From assembly GCA_021151695.1 (NCBI GenBank), contig JAGKWU010000004.1, forward strand, positions 124,001 to 188,000: DNA of 64,000 nucleotides, given 5' to 3'. Below are positions 9,418 through 20,600 of this stretch, one piece after another. The notes under the pieces were generated by a model. That model did no database searches. It was not told the origin of the DNA and saw only the letters and a list, made by a program, of their open reading frames with translations. The stretch comes from Cellvibrionaceae bacterium. Its GTDB lineage: Bacteria > Pseudomonadota > Gammaproteobacteria > Pseudomonadales > Cellvibrionaceae. Both the position numbers and the translations under genes were made by a program. The stretch's first letter is position 1. Each line of letters opens with the position of its first letter.

Positions 9418-11550
9418 TTAACCTCCCTGTAATTCCAACAAGCGCGCATAATGCCCCGAGTGATTGCCAACCAACTCACTGTGATGCCCCGACTCAACAA
9501 TATTGCCGCGCTCCATCACCAAAATACGATGAGCATGGCGAACAGCGGAAAGCCTGTGAGCGATGATCAGAACCGTACGCCCTTTGCAAATTTCTTTCAT
9601 ATTATCTTGAATGATGCGTTCGGATTCATAATCGAGCGCACTGGTGGCTTCATCAAAAATTAATATTTGCGGATTACCCATCAGGGCGCGAGCAATAGCG
9701 ATACGCTGACGCTGCCCGCCAGACAGGGTAGATCCGTGCTCACCTACCATGGTGTCGTAACCATCCTGTAGTTCCAGGATAAAATCATGGGCGCCCGCTA
9801 ATTTTGCGGCGGCAATAACATCTTCAATCGGTGCACCGGGATCAACTAACGCAATATTTTCTCGAATGGTGCGATTGAATAATACGTTCTCCTGCAAAAC
9901 CACACCGATTTGGCGACGCAGGGAAACCGTATCTGCCTGCGCCACGTCGATACCGTCAATTAACACACGCCCACGCTCAGGCACATATAAACGCTGTACT
10001 AAACGAGTCAAGGTACTTTTACCTGAGCCAGAACGCCCTACGATACCAATTGTTTCGCCAGCGTTAATACTTAAACTCAAACCGGTCAACACTTCCTGCC
10101 CATCAGGGTTATAGCGAAAGCGAACCTGATCAAATTCAACACGTCCTTCCAACCGCGGCAAACTGGAACGATTATCCGTCGCAAGTTCTGTGCGCGTATT
10201 TAAAATATCACCCAAACGCTGCATGGAAATTCCAACTTGCTGAAAATCGGTCCACAACTGTGCCAACCTCATAATGGGCTGCGCTACACGACCTGCCAAC
10301 ATATTAAAAGCAATCAACTGCCCAACACTCAAATCGCCATCAATTACCAGGCGCGCGCCCAGCCATAAAGTGCCCACCACAACTAACTTGCCAATCAGGT
10401 TTACACTTTCATGGGCCATGGTTGCCAGGGTAGTTGCACGAAAACTGGCGGAAACATATTGTGCGAGCTGGTTATCCCAGTGGCGTGTCATTTGCGGCTC
10501 TACTGCCATACTTTTTAGCGTATCGATTCCTGAGATGCTTTCTACCAAGAACGATTGATTTTCAGCGCTGCGATTAAATTTCTCATGCAAGCGAGCACGT
10601 AATAATGGCGTGACGAGCGCAGAAACAATGGCATAGAGAGGAAGGGAAACAAGCACAATCAACGTAAGCCAGCCGCTGTAAAAAAGCATCACAGCAATGA
10701 AGACAATGGAAAACACCACATCCAAAACCAGGGTGATAGCATTTCCCGTCAGGAAGGAACGAATATTTTCGATCTCCCGAACCCTGGCAACCGAATCACC
10801 AACGCGACGCGCCTTGAAATAACTCATCGGCAACGCCAGCAAATGACGAAAAATCCGCGCACCCAACTCGACATCAATACGGCTCGTGGTATGAGCAAAC
10901 ACATAGGTGCGCAAACCTGACAGCACAACCTCAAAAATAGAAACAGCTAACAGGCCTACAGCAATCACATCCAATGTGCTTAAACCGCGATGCACCAAAA
11001 CCTTATCCATTACCACCTGAAAAAATAAGGGGGTGATCAATGCAAATATATTCAAGGCCAAAGAAACTAATAAAATCTCGCCAAGCAATTTACGGTATTT
11101 AACCAGAGCGGGAATAAACCAACTAAAATCAAATTTAGCCAAATCACCCACAACCGAAGCACGGGATGCGACCAGAATTAACTCGCCCGACCAAACCTCT
11201 TTTAATTCAAGCGCAGAAAGCACCAATGGCCTGGGACTGTTAGCTTCCTGAATTAAAAATTTATCGCCATCCGCTTGCGCTATGACAAAAAAACTTCCTG
11301 CATTATCGATTGCTATCGCCGGCAAAGGCGTTCGATCAAGCCGATCAACCGTGGTATTAACTTTTTTGACTTGTAACTTATATTTTTTGGCAGCGAGCAT
11401 CACATCCGCTGCACTAAACAAAGTGCCAGGCCGCCCAAACTCATGAAGAAGCTGCTCAGGCTCAACAGGAATTCCATGAAAACGTGCCAGAAGCACAAGG
11501 CTAATCAAGCCAGAATCAAATTTTTGTTGCGTTTTACTATGCTCTTCCAT
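9418..11550 (-). CDS. Type I secretion ABC transporter (HlyB family)
   Basis: An inner-membrane exporter ATPase of about 710 residues: N-terminal C39-like domain (about 1-130), six membrane helices (about 155-430) and a nucleotide-binding domain. The NBD shows Walker A GIVGRSGSGKST, signature LSGGQRQRIAIARAL and Walker B ILIFDEATSALD. The N-terminal domain has GLISLVLLARFHGIP where peptidase-type exporters have a catalytic Cys. It is therefore the inactive C39-like type used for RTX proteins with uncleaved C-terminal signals, matching the giant RTX gene upstream. The start is MEEHSKTQ (11550); the longer frame from 11604 would read through the terminator hairpin. Confidence 0.93.
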   Translation of the reverse strand: MEEHSKTQQKFDSGLISLVLLARFHGIPVEPEQLLHEFGRPGTLFSAADVMLAAKKYKLQVKKVNTTVDRLDRTPLPAIAIDNAGSFFVIAQADGDKFLIQEANSPRPLVLSALELKEVWSGELILVASRASVVGDLAKFDFSWFIPALVKYRKLLGEILLVSLALNIFALITPLFFQVVMDKVLVHRGLSTLDVIAVGLLAVSIFEVVLSGLRTYVFAHTTSRIDVELGARIFRHLLALPMSYFKARRVGDSVARVREIENIRSFLTGNAITLVLDVVFSIVFIAVMLFYSGWLTLIVLVSLPLYAIVSALVTPLLRARLHEKFNRSAENQSFLVESISGIDTLKSMAVEPQMTRHWDNQLAQYVSASFRATTLATMAHESVNLIGKLVVVGTLWLGARLVIDGDLSVGQLIAFNMLAGRVAQPIMRLAQLWTDFQQVGISMQRLGDILNTRTELATDNRSSLPRLEGRVEFDQVRFRYNPDGQEVLTGLSLSINAGETIGIVGRSGSGKSTLTRLVQRLYVPERGRVLIDGIDVAQADTVSLRRQIGVVLQENVLFNRTIRENIALVDPGAPIEDVIAAAKLAGAHDFILELQDGYDTMVGEHGSTLSGGQRQRIAIARALMGNPQILIFDEATSALDYESERIIQDNMKEICKGRTVLIIAHRLSAVRHAHRILVMERGNIVESGHHSELVGNHSGHYARLLELQGG

Positions 11551-11566
11551 AAGGGTTCCGATAAAT

Positions 11567-11599
11567 AAAAAACCCGCTATTACTCGAAAGCAATAGCGG
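11567..11599 (-). terminator. Terminator between RTX gene and secretion genes
   Basis: On the minus strand the stem CCGCTATT, a 10-base loop and AATAGCGG are followed by GTTTTTT. It sits in the 66-base gap between the RTX stop and the ABC start, so it likely attenuates transcription into the transporter genes. Confidence 0.75.
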
Positions 11600-11616
11600 T
11601 TCAAAAGAAAAACAAT

Positions 11617-14600
11617 TTAGGATTGGCTAGCCAGGATTATCGACTGGTGATCATAAACACTGACTAATTTATGAGACTCAGCTGCTGGTGAGGGCGAGAA
11701 AGCTGCCATGGTTTGGATAAGCGAATTCAGCTGCATATCGATGGAGACCTCATTCAGGCTGTTCAAATGAATGGCTCGAGCTGCAGCTAATAAAGGCGCC
11801 TGTATTGATGTTGCTGGAGAAGTATTCAGCACATCATCCTGAGCGTACACCTTGACGGTTTCCTTATGCGTTAGCGCCACACCTAATGTCACCTTAAAAT
11901 TACCTGACGAGTCAGCTTTAATGGTGCCGATCTGAACATCCGAAGCATTTTTAACAATAATGTTGCTATTAGCTTCTGTTGTTCCATTGATGTATTTGCC
12001 TGTGGGGTCAAAGGCGGCACTCTGAATTACGGGTGGGGTTTTATCGGGAGCTTGCAGTGTCGCCGGCAGAGAGACATTGCCGCTGATATCCGTTGCCGTT
12101 ATCTCGATAAGCTCTTTATTTTTTAACGGCACATTGAGATTCACGGTAAATGCACCCGATGCATTAACAACTGCCCCGGGCAATACTTCATTAGTTCCCT
12201 TGTTCTTAACGGTAATGGTGCTGCCCGGTTCAGATTTTCCGGTGATGGTTTTATAGGTGGTACTATCCAACACCAGGTTAGTTACCGGGGGCTTGGTGGT
12301 ATCTGGGGCATGAATAGTTGTCGCATCTGAAGTATTTTGTGCTGCATCTTTTGCAAAAATGCTAACCAATTGATAATCCAATAACGCTGTTTTTAAAATA
12401 GCAGTATATGCACCCGTTGTAGCATTTGCCGTGATTGTAGTGACTGTGGTGGGTAACGCTGTCCCGCCACTATTTTTGAAGGTAACTGTACTACCTGGCT
12501 CCGCAAATCCGGTGATGGTTTTTCCATCGGGTTGAAAGCTACCAGTAGGTACGCCTGGCTTAGTTTGATCAGGTGTAGTCAAGGTTTTTGCCGCTGATAC
12601 ATTCAAGGATGCGTCTATCGCGACCACTTCAACTGTTTCTTTATTTACTAAGGGGCTATTGAATGTATAACTGTACTGGTTAGACGCATTAGCCGTCGTC
12701 GTAAACACTTCCGAGGTATTTTTATTGGTAATACGCACCGTACTACCTGCTTCAGCACTGCCGGATAAGACCTTATAAGCAGCATCAAATACTGCAGTTG
12801 GCTGTGCAGGGGCAATCCAGTCGGGTGTTTTCATTACTGCAACGGAAGATTCTGCGTGGGTAATAGGATCAATCAACTTTACCGCTAATGTATCGGGTGC
12901 CGATAAAGCGCTACTAAAGGTCAAGGTATAACTGCCGTCAGCTGCCGTTACCACACTACCCAATTCAACCTTTTGCCCGTTCTGCATAAAAGAAGCGCTA
13001 ATGGTCGCATTGACAGAGGCAACACCTTTAATAGAGGAATAAGTTGCATCCAGAATGGTTTTGAGTTTATTTGCTTCCGTCCCAACCCTGGCGTAATCCC
13101 AGCTCGCACCATTGCTATCAAATACGATCTGGCCGTTTGCGGGATTCAAGTTATTGACTTGCGCTACAAAATAATTAGAAACCTGAATGCTATCGGTGGT
13201 GCCTATAACAGAAATCAATAAATCATCGTAAGAGCGCGAAAAATATAATTTTTCAGGTGTTATTTCAGCACTGAACTGGATTTTATCTTGCCCAACACCA
13301 AATCGTTTTAAATCACCGGAATAATTACTGGAAATATAATCGACGCCATCGCCGACGGAAAATTTGTAGGTTTCACTGCCGTTGCTTTTCGCGAACCAAT
13401 CATTTCCCTTTCCTCCCACATATATATTGTTGCCCGTGTAATCATAGAACTGATCTGCACCATCACCGCCTTGCAGGACATCATCGCCAAAACCGCCATA
13501 CAACTGATCATTTCCCACACCACCTATCAGCGTGTCATTACCACCGCCGCCAAAGAGCGTGTCATTACCAGCGGCGCCATCTAATTGGTCGTTAGTTTCA
13601 TATCCATAAATGGTATTTGCACTTGAGGTGCCGGTGAGGGAAAACTTACTTTTAATATCGCTTACACCCCACACCGCACTTGAAAACTTGATACTTTCAA
13701 TACCTTGTGCAGCACCGCCAATATCAACATCAGTCCCGACAAAAAAGTTATTTACCGTGATATGCGTAGTATTTTTCACCGTCAGGGATAAATTATATTC
13801 ATCGCGAGCTACTTTGATATCGGTCGGCAATATTCCTGCGCCAAACTCCAAAGTATCAACACCTGATGCATCAGAAATACCATCATCACCATCGCCAGTA
13901 ATGTAGTAATAGGTATCATCACCATCGCCGCCATCGAGATAATCATTGCCGATGCCCCCGGTTAACTGATCATTACCCAGTCCCGTTCTGATGGTATCGT
14001 TACCCGCTGCCCCATTGAGGGTATCGTTGCCGCTTGCGCCCAGCAAAACATCCGCATCGCTGGTAGCCTTGAATGACTCCGCAAAAATTTTCGCAGAATC
14101 CCAGACATCACCATTGGCAAAGCGCACTTCTTCGACGAGGCGGTCTTGCCTTAATGCCGTAAGGTCATTCCAATCAGCGGCCAAATCAGTAATCTTGATA
14201 CTATTGGCGCTATCAATTGAAATAATCATATTGGCGCTATCATCGCGCTTTACCTTCACCTGATCAGCGGTAATCCCACCTCCAAGGGTAATTTTATCCT
14301 TGCCACCGGCATCTGAAATAATGTCGTTACCATCACCCAGGTTGAAACGATATTCATCATCACCATCACCACCGAGCAAATAATCATTCCCAGTATCGCC
14401 CTGCAAAATATCGCTGCCCAAATCACCTTGTAAGGTATCGTCACCAGCGCCACCCAATAGCGTGTCATTTTTAAAACCGCCATAGAGTTGGTTGCTACTG
14501 CTATCGCCTTGTAACGATACGGGGACATTCATTGGATCAAAATCCAGCACATCGCCATTGGCAAATTTCAAGTATTCAATTTTTCCGTTGCTGTAAACAT

Positions 14601-17600
14601 TACCGCCATTTACAAACCAATTTTTTACCAATATTTGATCAGAGGTATTTTTAATCGCAATGACCATGTCATCACCCTGCTGGGTCATGAGGAGATCTGC
14701 CTGGGTGATGCCTTGGCCAAATACCAGTGAATCGCGGCCATTGCTATCAAAGAGTTGATCGGAACCATCGCCGCGATTAAACAAATAAACATCGTCACCG
14801 CGGCTATCGCGAATAACATCATTACCGGTATCGCCACTCACAGTGTCGTTACCGTTAGCATCTACAATTGAATCATCGCCAGCCCCACCGTTAAGGACGT
14901 CATCCGTCGCAAAGCCGACAAGCGTGTCATTTACCGCTGAACCTTTGGTGGCTTCTTTGAATAAACGGTTCGCATCCCACACAATGCCATTGGCGAATTT
15001 AAGGTTTTCAATCGAACGAACTGTGTCTAAGGTGGTGGGATATAGCGAAAGATTGGTTGCTTGGAACATAGTCTCAATGCTGATCACTTCACCGGTTGCC
15101 AAGGTGATCATAAAGGACCGAATACCATTATTATTGTTAACGTCTTTGACACGAACTTTTACATCTTTTTCGTCAATGCCCGTTGGCAGCTCAATGGTAT
15201 CCACACCGCCAGCACCATCCGCTCCCGAGCCGCCGTATCCAAGCCCCTCGGCGATATAAGTGAGTGCTGCACCCCGCTCAATGCGATAGGTATCGTCACC
15301 CAGGCCACCATCCAGTTCATGAAAACCTACACCGGCACTACTCACCAGTATGTCATTACCCGTATCACCGTAGACATAATCAGCACCCGCGCCCGAGCTG
15401 AGATAATCGTTGCCTGCATCGCCGTGTAAAGTATCCGCCCCAGATCCACCATAGACGCTATCATTTCCATCACCTGCGTGGCTAAGATTACCGGGATAAA
15501 ACGTATAAATAGTGTCGTTACCACTGGTGCCTTTTACGGCTTCTTCAGCCATGCGCACAAAATCCCAGCTGGTACCATCACTCGCAAATAAAATACTTTG
15601 CACCGTGGCATTGCTGATAAATTGATTGTTAAAGGTGATGCTTCCACCATCCGGCAGAGTTAAGACCATATTGTTATGGGCATCAGCCCTGACCAACACT
15701 TGCGATGGCAAAATATTGGCCGCAAATTGAATGCGACTATTGCCAGCCCCATCAGCAATAACATCGATCCCATCCCCTAATGCATATTGATAGACATCAT
15801 TACCCAAGCCACCGGCCAAGGTATCGTTGCCTTTGCCTCCATTAATCACATCATCGCCATTTAAACCGACAATAAAATCATTTGCTGCAGTGCCATTAAG
15901 CGTATCAATTGCATCTGTACCTATAATCTGCGTCACGCCGGCAGGCGCCGCATGGGCTTTGATATAGGCGCTATCCCACACAACACCATCGGATAACATA
16001 ATGTTTTCGATAGCATTGCCGCTCCACTCACCATTCGCATCGAACGCGTTGCGCACAACTGCTTGTGAACCATCACCGGCGAGCACGATGAGATCAAGAT
16101 CCTTTTTACACAACAGTGTCGTCGCCGAATCACCGGCGATAAAATTCAGCCGATCAATACCCGCGGCATCATCAATAACAACCACACCGGCGCCACGATA
16201 TTCGTAAGTGTCGTTGCCTATACCACCGATCAAAAGATCCTGGCCCTGTCCGGCAAAGAGCTGATCGTCACCGCTACCGCCTACCAAGGTATCCGCTGCA
16301 TTGGAGCCACGGATTGTGTCCGCATTGACCGTTCCAATTTGCAAACCGGTTCCGGAAATATTAAGCCCAACGCCAGCAGACAACATATAGTTAGCGATAG
16401 TGGAAGTGATGCCGTCACTAAATTTTAATTGCTCAACATTATTGGATGAGAGGCTGACCGAATTGTTTGATGAGAAGGCGCCCTTTACAAGAATCTGGCC
16501 ACCATCGGCAAACATGATTGCGATGTTGTTGGCGTTATCGCGGCTCACGGTGTATTGACTGCTGGATATCTTATTACCCAGCTCAATCACGTCCGCTCCG
16601 CCAATGTCCTCGATAACATCACGCCCGTCACCCAGTTGATAGCGATAGGTGTCATTCCCGGCAGAGTCGGTGAGAAAATCATTGCCCAACCCGCCGCTAA
16701 AAGTATCATTGCCCGTGGTGCCCGATAGCGTGTCATTATCGCTCGTGCCAGTGACCAATAAATTCAGGTGACTCGCAATCTCCTGATCAATGCGCGCACG
16801 ATTCCACACATTGCCATTACTAAATTTGATGCTCTCAATAGCATTGTGCTCGTCACCCACCGGAATATATTGCGCCGGAATGATCACGTTAAAATGTTTT
16901 GACGGGCCGGATACGGCATCGGGAACGACAGATTTTGCACTGAGTGAATCAAAGCCATAATCAGAACCTTCTAACGAACCTACATCCTTATCCCCCAATG
17001 TCAGTAAGGTGTTAATGCTGTCAAGACCAACGGCTTTGACGTAGCTTTCGAAACTGGTGAGATTGGTCCATACACCACCCAGACCTAGAGTCGTGCTGAT
17101 AGTCGATAAACTTTGATCGAGCGTATTACCGGCTTTTAACAAATCCATCACATCGCGGATGCCATTGCCGCCGTAACTGCGAATACTGTTATCCAGGATT
17201 TTTACGGCGATGTAAGACACAGAATAAGCCGTGGCGACTGAAGGCGAACCGGCGGTGGTTTTGAACAGCGCTTCAAAGTTTTGTTGGGTGTTGATTTGTT
17301 TTAAATCATTTTTAACGCGATCATCACCGCCTTTAATCAATTCCGCAGTGCCTTCCTGGAACCAGCCTGGCAGCGCGACGACATTCATGTAGCGGGACAT
17401 CACCGCATGGGTCATCTCATGTGCAATAGTTCTGTCGTAATAGTTGGGGCTCACGCCTTCAAGGCCATTGGTAAAGACGTCCAGGTTTAACACTAATACC
17501 GCCGTGGTCGATTGGCCATCTGAGGAGACTTTAAAATTCACTTGTGCGGCCGCACCGTTTGACAAGTTGTGCGCAAAATTAATTTCAAGATCACCGCTGC

Positions 17601-20600
17601 CCACCATGCCAAAATCTTTTTCAATTAAGGTTTCTGCCTGGGATATCCAGCGGGTTTGTAATTTGTCGATTAACGAGAGGATGACCGGGTCAACCGTGTT
17701 GGGGGTTTTGGATACGAACATATCCTTAACCCGGAGGGTTGCGCCATCACTCAGGCGCAGGATTAAATCCTTGCCATCTGACAGGGCCGTGACGTTACTT
17801 TCGGTGATACCTGTGCCCAATTGAATAGCGTCCGCGCCATTGAGGTCGGTGATCACGTCATTGCCATCGCCCAGCGCATATTGGTAAATATCGTCACCAG
17901 CACCACCCAGCAGAGAGTCGTTACCTTTATTGCCGATGAGGGTGTTATTACCCGCATCACCGGAAAGCGTTTCATCACTGAGCGAACCGCTAATCATTTG
18001 CGATTGGTTTTTCAGTACCTCCGTTTTTAGCTGGCTGAGATTCCATGTAGACGTATCGGAGAAGACAAGGGTTTCAATGGCATTGGCGGTAAAGTTGCCG
18101 GATGCATCAAAAGCATTGGCGATAGTGATCTTGCCACCATCGGCAAAGCTGATGAGTAAATTGTTGAGGGTATCGCGGCGCACCATGACTTGCGCTTGGG
18201 TGATACCAGCGCCGAGGCGTAAGGTGTCGGTACCGGCAGTATCGCTAATCGTGTCATTGCCATCGCCTAATGCGTAATCGTAGCTATCATTGCCAGCGGC
18301 CCCGGCGAGCAGGTCGTTGCCTTTTCCTCCTGACAACACATCCGCACTCTCAAATCCGACAATGGAATCATTGTTATCGGTGGATACCAATGCCTGTGAC
18401 TTGAGCTTGTCGAGATTCCACAATTCACCGGTATAAAAATTCACATCCGTGATGCTGTTTTGCGCCATCACTGCACCGGTGTTTGCATCAAACATATTTT
18501 TTACGGTGATGCTTTGGTCATCGGGTAATGACAACAAAAGATCGGCGCCGTTGCGACGAACGGTCACATCGCTGAGGGCAATATTTTTATCCAGCTTGAT
18601 GTGGCTCTGACCGCCCTTTTCAACAATCGTATCAGCGCCATCGCCTTTGCGAATTAAATAGGTGTCATCACCTATATCACCTAAATACTGATCATCGCCT
18701 TCACCACCAATCAAGCGCGAACCTGCCACATTGGCGGTGAGGGTATCGTTGTTTAAACCACCGGCCAGATAGCCACCCGCGACGCCGGTTGCCTGAACCG
18801 TATCTTCCAGTTTGGCCAGGGTTAAATCAGCGCTGGTGATTTGCGTTTGTGATAGCGGATCAATGCCATTGAGGAAATGATCATCGGTAATGGGATCGAA
18901 CGCTACAGCCGTATTGGCGAGCTGCTCGACGGAGTTACCGAACACGAATTGGAGCGGAATATTTTTGGAATAATCTTCTATCGCAAGGCGATTTCCATCG
19001 CTGTTAGTGAGAACCAGGTAATTGCCCGAGGTATCGATATTGACATCAAACTGTGAAAAGTCGTTGGAGCCTGCAAAGCCAAGCGTATTACTGCCCTCGG
19101 TATTTTTTATATAAATAACATCCTCAAGCGAACTACTAGTCGCAGCCTGTGAGAGAGTATCTGCTACGCTGAAACCTAAAAAAGAGGCCGCAGAAGATGA
19201 CGAGGTTGTATTGTTTTGATTGGCTGTACTCGCTGCCGGAGTTACATTGGTTGTTGTGACCTGATGAGTATCCCAGATATAGATATTTTGGCCAGTACCA
19301 CCATCCGCTTGATCGTAACGCCCCATCACCATGGTGTCGTTGTTATTACCGCCGTATAAAAAATCCTTTTCTTGATCATCACCGCCGTAAAGATAGTCGT
19401 CGCCATCGCCGCCATTAAGTTCGTCCGCACCGGTGCCGCCATCGAGGTAATCACTTCCGCCGTCAGCATAGAGGGTATCGTTACCCTTACCACCGTAAAT
19501 CGTATCGTTATCCGAGGCATTGGCACGGGGGCTACCTTTGCTTCCCCAGATCACATCATTGCCATCACCGCCAATAATTAAATCATTGCCCTCACCGCCG
19601 GAAATACTGTCGTTTTCGCTACCACCATCGATAACGTCGTTGCCTTCACCGCCCATGATGGTGTCTTTACCCTCACCACCGGACAGATAATCGGCATTGA
19701 TGCCACCAAAGACATAATCATCGCCTTTATCACCAAATAAATTGGCGCCGGGTCGATCTGCAAATTCTTCATAGGTGTGGCCGCTGGCTGGCACGATGCT
19801 GCTCTCACCAAATTGCCATAAGCCAGCACTGTCATAGGTAACATTATTCTCAACGGCTTGGTTACTATCTAAATAGGCAATCCACACCTTATTATTTTGG
19901 AGTTTGGCAATAAATTTTTTACCGGCAATCGCCGACGGGAATACAGTGTAGGTGGCCGTAAGATTTTTATTGAATTTTAAACCAGTTATTAAATTTATTT
20001 GCGAAGACTGATTTTGTACAATCGCAGGCTTGGTATCGATAATCTGCTGAAGGTCTTGCCAAATTTTATCGCGGTTGGTTTGATCACTACCGGTAACCAG
20101 AAAGAGAGTTTTACCGGCATCCAGCACATCGTTATCATCGCCACCGTGCGCAACGGCACCCGCCGTCGCCACAATATAATCATCACCCGCCCCACCATCG
20201 ATGCTATCAGCACCCGGGTTATTGATGACAGAATTGGCAGAATCAATACTGTAGTCAGACACGCCGGTAAAGCCGCTGGAGATAACATCGTTTCCAGCTC
20301 CACCAATCAGCGTATCTTTACCGGAGTCCAACCCCATTAATAAATCATTGGTAGCCGTTCCCGTTGCGTTGATGGCCGTGTAATTTGCCTGCCGCGCATT
20401 GGGGTTGCTATCGAAGGCGTTGGAGTACGTTAACGAGTTTTTATGAGTGTTATCATTGGCGGTAAATACATTGGTATCTGCTGCAACAACAGGTGCATCC
20501 TGCAGCGTAATGCTTAGTTGGGAATTCCAATTTTTGATAGTAACGCTATTGCCGGAATCGACAATGCGATCACCGGTTTTAGTGACAGTAGAAATAATCA

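Noticed and set aside
11551..11604. Longer N-terminus for the ABC transporter
   Set aside because: These codons run through the terminator hairpin. The Met at 11550 gives the normal start of the C39-like domain.
12970..20340. Many plus-strand frames opposite the RTX gene
   Set aside because: They mirror the GGxGxD repeat codons, lack ribosome sites and have repetitive composition.
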